Source: Deltaproteobacteria bacterium
Lineage (GTDB): Bacteria; Myxococcota_A; Polyangia; Polyangiales; Polyangiaceae
Length of the DNA: 64,000 nt
Direction: 5' to 3'
NCBI GenBank assembly: GCA_016218915.1
Contig: JACRCQ010000074.1
Coordinates: 124,001-188,000 of the forward strand
Below are positions 36,448 through 44,432 of the stretch, piece after piece. Numbering within the stretch: position 1 is the stretch's first letter; every line of letters starts with the position of its first letter. The notes under the pieces are model-generated. The model made no database searches. It was not told the DNA's origin and saw only the letters and a program-made list of their open reading frames with translations. A program made the translations under genes and the position numbers.

Positions 36448-38193
36448 TCACGGCTTCGCGCTTGCGCTGCCCGCCGACGCTCGCAGCGCCGCAAGCTTCT
36501 GCAGAAGCTGGTTCAGATACGCGTTGGTCTCCGCGTATCGCCCCTCCATGTGAGCCTGAAGCGCCTGCGCCGTCAGCGGCTGGAGCGAAGACACATCCAC
36601 GCCGCGCGCGCTCGCAGCCTTGATCGCCCCGTTCACCCGCTCCAGCTTCCGCTTCACCATCGCTCCGTCCACCTGCACGCCGCTCGCCGCGCTCTCCAGC
36701 GCTGGAAGCCGTGCCTCCGCATCCTGCGCGCGATGCGCTGCAATCTCCCTCTCGCAATCACGCAGCGCAGCGCTCGTGGCCGAATCGAGGTCCTCAGGCA
36801 GGATCCCCCGCGCGCCAAGCGACGCCCGCACAGCTGCCAGCCTGCGTGCCACCTCTCGCTCCAGCGACTCTGATGCCGAAGCCGTGGGCTGCGGCGGCGC
36901 CGAAGACGTCGCAGCAACGGCCGCTGACGCCGTCATGAGCGGAGTGCGCATCTCTCGTGCGGATGAGAGCTGGGGTACGGAAGCGTCCGAGGTCGCAAGC
37001 GCAGCAGTGCTCTCCGAGGGCTGCGTGACGGGCGCCTCGCGCGAGATGGCCGGGGGCGATTCAATCGGCCCGGGCGGTGCTGATGGCAATGCGGAGAGAC
37101 TCTCTCCCCTGGGATACGCACGAATCGCAAGCACGACCCCTGCGCACGCAGCGACAAGTCCAAGGGTCACCGCAATCCGGCCGATTCCCGGAGCCCGCTT
37201 GTCGCTCGCGCGCTCCTGCTGCAAGGCCTTCGTGGGCTTGGCCGCTTCAACTCTGGAAGGCGGCAATGCGTGCTTGTGCACCAGGGCCGCGAGCTCCTCG
37301 GCGCCGCCTGATTCCGACAGCTCTGCTCGAAGCTTCTTGATGGCAGCGAGAAAGGCCCGCGCGTGCGCATAGCGCGACTCCGGAAAACGCTGCAGCGCCT
37401 TGCGCGTCAATGGATCGAGCCGGCCATCCACCCCCTGCACCGAGGAAGGCGCACGCTCCTTCGGGTCTTCCGCTTCCCGCAGCAGCATGATCTCATCTTC
37501 GCCCTGAAGATAGTGCTCACCCGTCGCCAGCTCGTAGAGGAGAATGCCGGCCGCGTACAGGTCTGTTCGAGCATCGACCGAGGAACCGGTGACCTGCTCT
37601 GGCGCGAGGTACCGGAGCTTGCCCTTGATCACGCCTGTACGGGTGCGGTTGTCGCGGAGATTGCTCCGCGCAATGCCGAAGTCCCCCAGCAGCACGCGTC
37701 CGTCCCGCGACAGAAGCACATTGTGGGGCGTTACGTCACGGTGCACGATCTGGAGCGACTGCCCGTCCGCTCCCTTGGCCTCATGCACGTAGGCCAGGGC
37801 TTCCAGCAGCTGCTCCAGGATGTACAACCCCAAAGGGAGCGGTAATCGCGCCCCTTCGCGCCGCAGCTTTGCCAGCAGCTCGTCGAGCGACATCCCGTCC
37901 ACGAATTCGAGCGCAAGATAGGGCTGTGCGCCCACCTCGCCGTACTCGATGAGCCTGACCAGATTCGGGTGCGACAGCGCCTGGCACACCTGCGCTTCGG
38001 CCCGCAACATCGCAAGGAACTGCTCGTCGTCGGCGAATTGCGGCAACGGAATCTTGATCACCACAGCCGGAGAATCCGGCGCAGCTCTGCGTGCCTCGAA
38101 GATCTCGGCCATCCCGCCCACGGCGATGCGGCGGGTCAGCTGGTATTCGCCGAACGCCTGCGGAGCAGGCGCATCAAGCGCCGCGGAGCCCAT
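36448..38193 (-). CDS. Ser/Thr protein kinase (Hanks type), membrane-anchored
   Basis: A 581-residue kinase. The kinase domain (about 15-290) has a glycine loop in the form IAVGGMAEIF, the catalytic Lys at 47 (VVIKIP), HRDVTPHN as the catalytic loop (Thr where many kinases have Lys, as often in myxobacteria), DFGIA and APEQ. A membrane helix lies near 343-365 (VTLGLVAACAGVVLAI), followed by a Pro/Ser/Ala linker and a helical C-terminal domain of about 140 residues outside the membrane. Its ATG at 38193 overlaps the end of the FHA/sigma-54 gene by 20 bp, so the two are co-expressed; the activator may read phosphopeptides through its FHA domain. Confidence 0.92.
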   Translation of the reverse strand: MGSAALDAPAPQAFGEYQLTRRIAVGGMAEIFEARRAAPDSPAVVIKIPLPQFADDEQFLAMLRAEAQVCQALSHPNLVRLIEYGEVGAQPYLALEFVDGMSLDELLAKLRREGARLPLPLGLYILEQLLEALAYVHEAKGADGQSLQIVHRDVTPHNVLLSRDGRVLLGDFGIARSNLRDNRTRTGVIKGKLRYLAPEQVTGSSVDARTDLYAAGILLYELATGEHYLQGEDEIMLLREAEDPKERAPSSVQGVDGRLDPLTRKALQRFPESRYAHARAFLAAIKKLRAELSESGGAEELAALVHKHALPPSRVEAAKPTKALQQERASDKRAPGIGRIAVTLGLVAACAGVVLAIRAYPRGESLSALPSAPPGPIESPPAISREAPVTQPSESTAALATSDASVPQLSSAREMRTPLMTASAAVAATSSAPPQPTASASESLEREVARRLAAVRASLGARGILPEDLDSATSAALRDCEREIAAHRAQDAEARLPALESAASGVQVDGAMVKRKLERVNGAIKAASARGVDVSSLQPLTAQALQAHMEGRYAETNAYLNQLLQKLAALRASAGSASAKP

Positions 38194-39508
38194 GTTTCTC
38201 CATCAATCGATAGCACGACTGACGCGACAGGCCCGCCGCGCGCGCAGCCTCCGAGATGTTGCCGCCGTGCTTGGCGAGGAGCCGCGTGAGGTACTCGTGC
38301 TCGAGGTGATCCGTCCATTGCTGCTTGGCCTCGTGGAACGGAAGGTGGATGGGCGGGGACCACGAGCTGTCCGCAGGGGCCTGCGCTGTGCCGGCACGGA
38401 GCACTGCGACAGGGTCCACGTCGTGCAGCACCACCATTCGCTCCACGAAGTTGCGCAGCTCCCGGACATTCCCCGGCCAGGCGTAGGTCATGAGCAGGTC
38501 CACCAGGGCGGGTGACAGCGACGGGACCTCATCGGAACGGAGCTGAGAGAGGAAGAGGTTCACCAGCCGTACGATCTCCTCTTTTCTCTCGCGCAGCGCC
38601 GGCAGCCGCACGCTCACCACGGACAGGCGGAAGAAGAGATCCTGCCGAAACCGCCCTGCCCTCACCTCCTCTTCCAGGTTGCGATTCGTGCAAGCGATGA
38701 TTCGCGCGTCGAACTTGCGGGACGTGTTCTCCCCGATTCGCTGCACGGTCCGGGCTTCCAGGGCACGAAGCAGCTTTGGCTGCAAGGCAATCGGGAACTC
38801 CCCGATCTCGTCGAGCACGATCGTCCCGCCATCGGCTTCCTCGAACACCCCTGCCCGCGCCTCGACCGCTCCTGTGAAGGCGCCTCTCGCGTGCCCGAAC
38901 AGCTGGCTCTCGAGCAGAGAAGGGGCTGCTGCCCCGCAATCGAAGATCACGTAGGGGCCGCTGCGGCGCGACGAATTCTCATGAAGGGCCCGCGACGCAA
39001 GCTCCTTGCCCGTGCCCGATTCGCCCAGGATGAGCACCGTCGCATCGGTCTTGGCAGCGCGCTCCAGAATCGCGAATACCGCCCGCATCGCCGTGGAGTG
39101 CCCGAGCAATTGCCCGAAGTTCGTGCGGCTCGTCAGCGGGATCTCCACCTCGTCGCGCAGCACGCTGAACCGCAGCCTGCTCTCTCCCACCACGATGTCG
39201 GTCACGTCGCGCAGAAAGAGCTCCCCCACGCGGTAGCCGTCCACGAACGTTCCGTTGGTGCTCTCCAGATCCCGCAGCAGCCGACCATGCTCGTTTGCAA
39301 GGATCTCGAAGTGTCGTGCGGACGCAGCGGTGTCGGTCAGCACCAGCCGGTTGCGCTCGTCGGTCCCGACCGCCAGCGCCTCTGCGCCTACCTCGACGCT
39401 CGCACCGGTATCAGGTCCAGCCACGACCTCGAGACGGGCGGGGCGAAGGAGCATCACAGGTCCTTGGCCTGGACGGGAGATGAGACGGGTGCCGATATCG
39501 GAAGCCAT
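38174..39508 (-). CDS. FHA-domain sigma-54-dependent activator
   Basis: The track start at 39919 runs through non-coding DNA; ATG 39508 (M-A-S-D-I-G-T-R) gives 444 residues. An N-terminal FHA domain (about 25-120; SARHFEIL, LESTNGTFVDG) should bind phosphothreonine peptides. The AAA+ domain has GESGTGKE (Walker A), GAFTGA for sigma-54 contact, and IVLDEIGEF (Walker B). A Fis-type helix-turn-helix (SEAARAAGLSRQSCYRL) ends the protein. FHA-type enhancer-binding proteins of myxobacteria respond to Ser/Thr kinases, and the overlapping kinase gene downstream is the obvious partner. The dyad at 39569-39595 just upstream could be its own binding site. Confidence 0.93.
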   Translation of the reverse strand: MASDIGTRLISRPGQGPVMLLRPARLEVVAGPDTGASVEVGAEALAVGTDERNRLVLTDTAASARHFEILANEHGRLLRDLESTNGTFVDGYRVGELFLRDVTDIVVGESRLRFSVLRDEVEIPLTSRTNFGQLLGHSTAMRAVFAILERAAKTDATVLILGESGTGKELASRALHENSSRRSGPYVIFDCGAAAPSLLESQLFGHARGAFTGAVEARAGVFEEADGGTIVLDEIGEFPIALQPKLLRALEARTVQRIGENTSRKFDARIIACTNRNLEEEVRAGRFRQDLFFRLSVVSVRLPALRERKEEIVRLVNLFLSQLRSDEVPSLSPALVDLLMTYAWPGNVRELRNFVERMVVLHDVDPVAVLRAGTAQAPADSSWSPPIHLPFHEAKQQWTDHLEHEYLTRLLAKHGGNISEAARAAGLSRQSCYRLMEKHGLRGA

Positions 39509-39568
39509 CGGTTCCTCGAAGCGAGCGGGAAGTCTAGCACCACCTGCCCGCAGAGTTGTCAAGCGCGC

Positions 39569-39595
39569 GTGACACCGCGCCCCGCAGGGTGTCAC
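39569..39595. promoter_or_regulatory. Candidate operator dyad GTGACACC-N11-GGTGTCAC
   Basis: A perfect 8-bp inverted repeat, arms at 39569-39576 and 39588-39595, lies in the 223-bp divergent region between the FHA/sigma-54 activator and the lipoprotein gene at 39732. The arms are about one helical turn wide in centre-to-centre phase, as expected for a dimeric helix-turn-helix protein. Its place 61 bp upstream of the activator start suggests autoregulation or control of the divergent gene. No matching copy was noticed elsewhere in the window. Confidence 0.4.
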
Positions 39596-39731
39596 ACGCG
39601 TGGAACACCCGCGCCCTGCGGATTGCGAATCATGCGGGATTTTCCCTTGGAGAGACGATGGCCCGCGGCTTGCTCCTGGGCAGGGCAGACGCCAACGGAA
39701 ACCCGATGACTTTGCATACCAGGAGGACGCT

Positions 39732-40595
39732 ATGAATACTCGCTCTCGTCTCTTCGCTGCCGCTGCTTCCATCATCCTCGCGACCCTGACGGGCTGCTCG
39801 AGCTCGACGGCCCCGGAGAGCACAGGGCATCGATACGTCAACCTGCAGACCGGCGAGACGAAGGAGTTCGATGCGGGAGAGAGCGCGCCTCCTGGCTGGG
39901 CCGAGTGCTCGGACGGCACCTGCCCTTCGCCTTACCCCTGCGCCGAGGTTCCGACCGACGCGTGCACGGTGCGAGCCGATTGCACCGTGACCTATTCGGA
40001 AGGCTGTGACCCGGGCAGCTCGCAGGGGTGCGCTGTCGCCGGCTGCGCCTATGTCGAGCCCGCTGCCTGCGCCCCGTCGGAGTGCCCTGCGGAGATCCCT
40101 GCCATTGCCCAGATCTGCGCGGATGGATCCGCGGCAGAGGTCGTGTGCGCGCGCGGAGCCGACGGCGTTTGCGGGCATCAGTTCCGATGCGCAGCCCAGT
40201 GCAATCCCGGTGACTGCGGGGATGCGATCCCTTCCATCGCCGTGATCTGCCCGGACGGCACGACGGCCAATCCGGTGTGCCAGGCGAGCTCGGCAGGGGG
40301 ATGCGGCTGGGGCTTTGACTGCTCGGCCGCGCTGCAGTGCCTTCCCACGGATTGCGGCCCAGTGCCGGAGATCGCGATGATCTGCCCGGACAACTCCATG
40401 GCGGACGTGGTTTGCGCACCGACGGGCAATGGCAAGTGCGGCCACTCGTTCGTTTGCGCGGCGCAGTGCGCCATCTCGGATTGCGGCCCTGTGCCGCAGA
40501 TGGCAGCTGACTGCCCGGATCCGAGCACCACCTCCGAGGCTGTGTGCACGAAGAAAGAGGGAGGGAGCTGCGGATGGGATTTCGTGTGCAAGTGA
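39732..40595 (+). CDS. Lipoprotein with four Cys-rich repeats
   Basis: ATG 39732 has a perfect AGGAGG at 39721-39726 and starts a lipoprotein signal (lipobox LTGC), so the track start at 39600 is rejected; 287 residues. After about 95 residues come four units of roughly 47 residues with consensus C...DCG..P.IA.ICPDG..A..VC.....G.CG..F.C. The family is not recognised; the pattern is disulphide-rich and probably extracellular. The gene is divergent from the FHA/sigma-54 activator and could be one of its targets. Confidence 0.78.
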   Translation: MNTRSRLFAAAASIILATLTGCSSSTAPESTGHRYVNLQTGETKEFDAGESAPPGWAECSDGTCPSPYPCAEVPTDACTVRADCTVTYSEGCDPGSSQGCAVAGCAYVEPAACAPSECPAEIPAIAQICADGSAAEVVCARGADGVCGHQFRCAAQCNPGDCGDAIPSIAVICPDGTTANPVCQASSAGGCGWGFDCSAALQCLPTDCGPVPEIAMICPDNSMADVVCAPTGNGKCGHSFVCAAQCAISDCGPVPQMAADCPDPSTTSEAVCTKKEGGSCGWDFVCK

Positions 40596-40657
40596 TCGAT
40601 CGGTGAGCACGGTTCCGCCATCCGGTCCAACCCGCGCTCTGCTACGATAGGCGTGCG

Positions 40658-41335
40658 ATGAGGCCTGCAGCCATGCGATTCCGTGCGATGCTCCCCTTGG
40701 TACTCGCGCCACTGTCCTGCGGCTGCACCGCCTCGAACTCCCAGCCCAACGCACCGACTCCCATCAGAACGACGCTCGTAGCCGTGATGCCCGCTGTGTG
40801 GATCACCCCAGGGGAGCGGGATGGGAAGGCGGCGACGTCGGCAGCGGCAGACGGGTTGCGGGCCACCACCGGCGTGTCTGCCGTGATCGCAGCGCCGCCC
40901 GGGCCCCAAGGCGCAGAGGACTCCCCGCCTTGTCACGATGACCCGACCTGCGTGCGGCGCGTGGGAGGCGATCTCCATGCGCGAAAAGCCGTGGTCATCA
41001 AGCTCGCAGAGCTTGGGGGCACCGTGCTTGCGCGCGTGACTCTCGTGGATGTGGAAGCTGGCACCCAGGAGCAGACGCGGCAGACCGTGGTGAGCTCAGC
41101 CGATGGGGCCCGCGTGGCGCAAGCGGTGCGCACCATGGCGCTGGAGCTGGCCCGCCCGTTCGGCCCGCCGCCTGCGCCGGCGCCCCGCCAACCATCCTGG
41201 TACGAGCGCTGGTGGGTCTGGGCAGGCGGCGGAGGCATCGCTGCAGCAGCCGTGGTCGTGCCTCTGGTCGTGCTGCGGTCCCGAAGCGATTCAGGCACGC
41301 AACCTTCGCCCGACGTGGTGATCACACCGCCATGA
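40658..41335 (+). CDS. Lipoprotein with C-terminal membrane helix
   Basis: A 225-residue protein with a lipoprotein-like N-terminus (SCGC), a domain of about 120 residues reminiscent of proteins that sum up periplasmic parameters (TTLVAVMPAVWITPGE, VGGDLHARKAVVIKLAELGGTVLARVTLVDVEAGT), a Pro-rich stretch and a hydrophobic helix (WVWAGGGGIAAAAVVVPLVVL). No family is assigned. M-R-F-R-A-M at 40673 is an alternative start. The stop overlaps the next ATG (ATGA), so it is coupled to the Ig-like lipoprotein. Confidence 0.68.
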   Translation: MRPAAMRFRAMLPLVLAPLSCGCTASNSQPNAPTPIRTTLVAVMPAVWITPGERDGKAATSAAADGLRATTGVSAVIAAPPGPQGAEDSPPCHDDPTCVRRVGGDLHARKAVVIKLAELGGTVLARVTLVDVEAGTQEQTRQTVVSSADGARVAQAVRTMALELARPFGPPPAPAPRQPSWYERWWVWAGGGGIAAAAVVVPLVVLRSRSDSGTQPSPDVVITPP

Positions 41336-42444
41336 ACGCGATCCGGACACCTTCCAGGAGCAGGCGTTACCCGCGAGGCGCTGCATGCGTGCTCGCGCTC
41401 CTGCTGGCGTCGTGCGGCGACGACGGCGCAGAGCCTGTGAAGACGGCGCTCGACATCAGCCTGGTGCCGGACATCAACGTGAATGCCGTGGGCGAGGTCG
41501 CGCGAGCGATCGATACCATCGTGCTTACGCTGGATTCGCAAGCGGGGCTGTATCCGCCAGGGAGCGAGTCCAAGCAGGGCAACGTCGAAATCAAGGACGC
41601 AGATGGCGACCCTGCGGATCTGGAGCTGGTAGCCACGTTTCCGGTTCCCGCTGGGAGGCTGCCCCTCGTGCGGCTGGAGCGTGGCGGGCTCCCGGATCGA
41701 GCACTGACCATCAGCGTCACGGGGATCAAGGCTGACAAGCCCGCGACCACGGTGGCGCTCGGCAGGGTCGAGGGAGTGCGATTCGAGCCTGACCAGGCCC
41801 TGGCGCTGCCGATCGTATTCAACATACTGCCTCAGCATCTGCCGCCGCGCGTGATGAACGTGATGCCAGCAGACGGCACGATCCTGCCTCAGTGCGAGCT
41901 GAGCGCGATGGTCGTCACGTTCTCCAAGCCGATGTCCCTGGCGAGCTTGCAGGCGGAGGGGAGCTTCACCGTAGCATCGCCGCAAACCGCGCACGTGATA
42001 GCCCTGGACCCGACGAAGTACAACGCGACCTACTCCTTTCTGGCAAAACCCGAATTCGAGGACCTGGAAGGAGGATTCGGGGTGCGAGTCGTGGTTTCCA
42101 GCGCAGTGACCAGCCTGGGCGGCGTGAATCTCGATCAGGTCGGAGCTGAGCCCGGGAATCAACCCTTTGATCGGCTCCTGTCCATGACGTGCCCGGAGCA
42201 GCAGCCCACGCTCACGCCGATTCCCTGTGTGGAATCCCAGGCCCAGGGCAGCTGCCCGGACGGGTTCAGCTGCCAGACAGGAGCGTGCGTGCCCGGCTCC
42301 TGCGCATCGATCGTCTGCGCGCCCGGGTACGTGTGCGACCCCGCGCTGCTCGGCTGCGAGGTTGATTGCCGCGCTTATGGCGGCGCGAATCCGTGCCCGC
42401 AGGAGCGGCCCGGTTGCGAGCCCTCGACGGGACTGTGCCGGTGA
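41332..42444 (+). CDS. Lipoprotein with Ig-like and Cys-rich C-terminal segments
   Basis: ATG 41332 overlaps the upstream stop; 370 residues. The lipobox is LLASC. The first 170 residues are beta-rich with no clear family. LPPRVMNVMPADGTILPQCELSAMVVTFSKPMSLASL resembles the start of a bacterial Ig-like domain of the SbsA/Big_5 type. The C-terminal 70 residues contain ten cysteines in a CPDGFSCQTGACVPGSC pattern frequent in myxobacterial surface proteins. It is probably a cell-surface structural or binding protein coupled to the preceding lipoprotein. It ends 13 bp from a convergent gene. Confidence 0.75.
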   Translation: MNAIRTPSRSRRYPRGAACVLALLLASCGDDGAEPVKTALDISLVPDINVNAVGEVARAIDTIVLTLDSQAGLYPPGSESKQGNVEIKDADGDPADLELVATFPVPAGRLPLVRLERGGLPDRALTISVTGIKADKPATTVALGRVEGVRFEPDQALALPIVFNILPQHLPPRVMNVMPADGTILPQCELSAMVVTFSKPMSLASLQAEGSFTVASPQTAHVIALDPTKYNATYSFLAKPEFEDLEGGFGVRVVVSSAVTSLGGVNLDQVGAEPGNQPFDRLLSMTCPEQQPTLTPIPCVESQAQGSCPDGFSCQTGACVPGSCASIVCAPGYVCDPALLGCEVDCRAYGGANPCPQERPGCEPSTGLCR

Positions 42445-42457
42445 GCCGGACAATTCA

Positions 42458-43027
42458 TCAATCGTCCGGACGCGTATTCCTGGCAAGGCACGGCGTGAGC
42501 TGAAAGCCCCCAGCATTATCAGGCTGCTGCTCCATGCACTGGAGCCGGCACTGCTCGTGGCCGTAGAAGTCGTACTGCAGAAGGTACATCCGGTCCGCGA
42601 CCGGCCGAAATGCCAGACCAGCCTTGCACGAGCCGTCCACCGCCGTGTAGGTGTGCGTGACGCTACGGGTGCCGGTGCACAGGGTCTTGCCGCATCCGTA
42701 CGAGTACGTCTCCATGGTGGTGGTGGTGTACGTGTGGAAGAAAGTCGTTTGCATGCTCCAGAAGGCGGCTTCTGGACGTATCCGGATGCTCGTGGTCCTG
42801 GGGAGCAGAAAGTCGCCTTCGAGCGAGGGGAGCTCGACGCTGTGATCGTTGAGCACCATGGCTTCGGTCAGGCTCGGCCCGGGGGAGCTGTGGTTGGCCA
42901 CGCGTATCTTTGCAATGGCGTGGGGCGCAGTCGGCGGAGGTTGCTCGTAGGCAGGCAGCTGGCAGCCGAGCGCCGCAGCGGCCAGGGCCGCGCTGAAGTA
43001 GCCTGCTCGGCTCACGGGCTTGGACAT
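42458..43027 (-). CDS. Putative lipoprotein, unknown function
   Basis: ATG 43027 (M-S-K-P-V-S-R) begins a lipoprotein signal (lipobox ALGC) and gives 189 residues; the longer track start overlaps the upstream gene without support. The mature part contains a His/Tyr/Thr-rich beta segment (FFHTYTTTTMETYSYGC) and several cysteines. No domain was recognised. It overlaps the end of the small lipoprotein gene upstream by 16 bp, so the two probably form an operon. Confidence 0.62.
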   Translation of the reverse strand: MSKPVSRAGYFSAALAAAALGCQLPAYEQPPPTAPHAIAKIRVANHSSPGPSLTEAMVLNDHSVELPSLEGDFLLPRTTSIRIRPEAAFWSMQTTFFHTYTTTTMETYSYGCGKTLCTGTRSVTHTYTAVDGSCKAGLAFRPVADRMYLLQYDFYGHEQCRLQCMEQQPDNAGGFQLTPCLARNTRPDD

Positions 43028-43266
43028 GAATTCATGCAATGCGTGGCTCGCCTGGTACACCACTCCAGGGCCGCACCGTTCGTCGCGTCCATGATGCACC
43101 TGTCGTTCTCAGATGCGCAGTTGTTGCTGCATGCGCGCCGGGCCGCGGATGGACCGAAGTAGCAGGCGGAGCAGGTCAGCATCACGGCTGTGCACACCAG
43201 GGCCCTGGCCCAACTGCGCGTGTGTCTTGAAGACCGAGCCTTGAACACGATTCCCTCGTACTCCAT
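43012..43266 (-). CDS. Small Cys-rich putative lipoprotein
   Basis: An 84-residue product from ATG 43266 (M-E-Y-E-G-I). A basic stretch precedes a hydrophobic segment and lipobox CSAC. The mature 45 residues hold six cysteines (RRACSNNCASENDRCIMDATNG...HCMNSC) in a paired arrangement that suggests a disulphide-stabilised helical hairpin. It overlaps the next gene by 16 bp. Function unknown. Confidence 0.55.
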   Translation of the reverse strand: MEYEGIVFKARSSRHTRSWARALVCTAVMLTCSACYFGPSAARRACSNNCASENDRCIMDATNGAALEWCTRRATHCMNSCPSP

Positions 43267-43342
43267 GGATACATGAACTTGCAGACATTTCCAAGCCGCG
43301 CCAACACACGACTCCACAACAACCGCAGCGGGCGCAGGAGGC

Positions 43343-43852
43343 TCAGTAGGGTGCCCGGAGCGCGTCCGGGCTCACGCTCAGAAACTTGGTATTGCCCCGA
43401 AACTCCCACTCCGCGTCTTCCACGGGGCCTCCGCGGAGACCCACGTGGATGCGGAGCCTGCCACTGCCCTTGGGGCCTGTCAGCGGTATGGAAAAGTAGT
43501 CTGGACCGCGGGCCTTGCGCCCGGTCGACGCGAATCCCCACATCAGAACCCCATCCTCGATGGGTTCGCCGAGGTCGGCGATGATGTCGCGATGGCACTC
43601 GCCGAACGCCACCGCGACCCTATAGCTGGCGCTGGAGCGAGTGGAGCTCTGGCAGAGCGCACACCCTCCGCCGAACAAGACGAACAGCAGGATTCCAAGC
43701 ACGAGCGTCCATGGCCACGGCGGGAGACGGCGCTGCTGGGGAGGCGCTGGAGGCAACGGCTCGACCGTTGCGCCACAGTGGGGGCACAAGACGGACCGAG
43801 CCCCTTGGGGGATGACGACCGCCCGCGAGCAGCGCCAGCACCGGACCTCCAT
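43343..43852 (-). CDS. Zinc-ribbon membrane protein with COA1-like C-terminus
   Basis: ATG 43852 (M-E-V-R-C-W-R-C) starts a zinc ribbon with CWRC and CPHC pairs; 169 residues. A membrane helix (WPWTLVLGILLFVLFGGG) follows. The C-terminal 95 residues (ECHRDIIADLGEPIEDG ... IPLTGPKGSGRLRIHV) resemble the cytochrome-oxidase assembly factor 1 fold found in many bacterial small proteins. That assignment is a resemblance only. The next upstream gene on this strand is the PAS protein, 55 bp away. Confidence 0.62.
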   Translation of the reverse strand: MEVRCWRCSRAVVIPQGARSVLCPHCGATVEPLPPAPPQQRRLPPWPWTLVLGILLFVLFGGGCALCQSSTRSSASYRVAVAFGECHRDIIADLGEPIEDGVLMWGFASTGRKARGPDYFSIPLTGPKGSGRLRIHVGLRGGPVEDAEWEFRGNTKFLSVSPDALRAPY

Positions 43853-43907
43853 GAAGGGCGAGCATAGGCCGATGCGTCGTACCTCGCAACCTGTGAGGCA
43901 GAGCCAT

Positions 43908-44252
43908 TCACCCGCGTTTGAAGTGCGGCATCGCGTCCGGGATCGGTACGGAGATCTCCACGAGCCCGGCAAAGACCCCGTCCTTGTACCAGGGGAGCTG
44001 GTGGATGATCTTGCGACGCCCGTTCTTCTCGATCGTGTAGTGGTTGGGCTCGTGGGTCTGCATCATCCGTGCGATCTGCTTTTGCGCTGCCTCGGGGTGG
44101 CAGTCGTACACGCTCGTGCCCACCAGCGCGCCCCCACCGTCCTGTGCGAACGTCTCGCGTGACCTCGCGTTCATCTCCACGATGACCCCGGCGGCGTCGA
44201 CCACGGTGACCGCCACGGGCAGCTGCTCGCTCCAACCGGTGCTTTCGCTCAT
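43908..44252 (-). CDS. Single-domain PAS protein
   Basis: ATG 44252 is preceded by an AGGAGA ribosome binding site and gives 114 residues; the longer track start is discarded. Almost the whole protein is one PAS domain (VAVTVVDAAGVIVEMNARSRETF ... YDCHPEAAQKQ ... HQLPWYKDGVFAGLVEISV). The Cys-His-Pro element occurs in a PAS subgroup. No output domain is attached, so it must act through a partner. It is divergent from the kelch protein gene, with 180 bp in between. Confidence 0.8.
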   Translation of the reverse strand: MSESTGWSEQLPVAVTVVDAAGVIVEMNARSRETFAQDGGGALVGTSVYDCHPEAAQKQIARMMQTHEPNHYTIEKNGRRKIIHQLPWYKDGVFAGLVEISVPIPDAMPHFKRG

Positions 44253-44432
44253 GATGTCTCCTGTCCGAACCTGCATGCGCCAACGCCAGCGGCGGCAGTC
44301 TGCCGGGTCTGCGGGGAACATCAAGGGCAACGAAACCGCGCCGTGTTCGGCCTGCAGTCGACCGAACCGCGATTGTGGCTGTGGCCTGCCCTTTTGTGCG
44401 ATACTTCTGGACGACTACAAGGAGCGCGGAAC

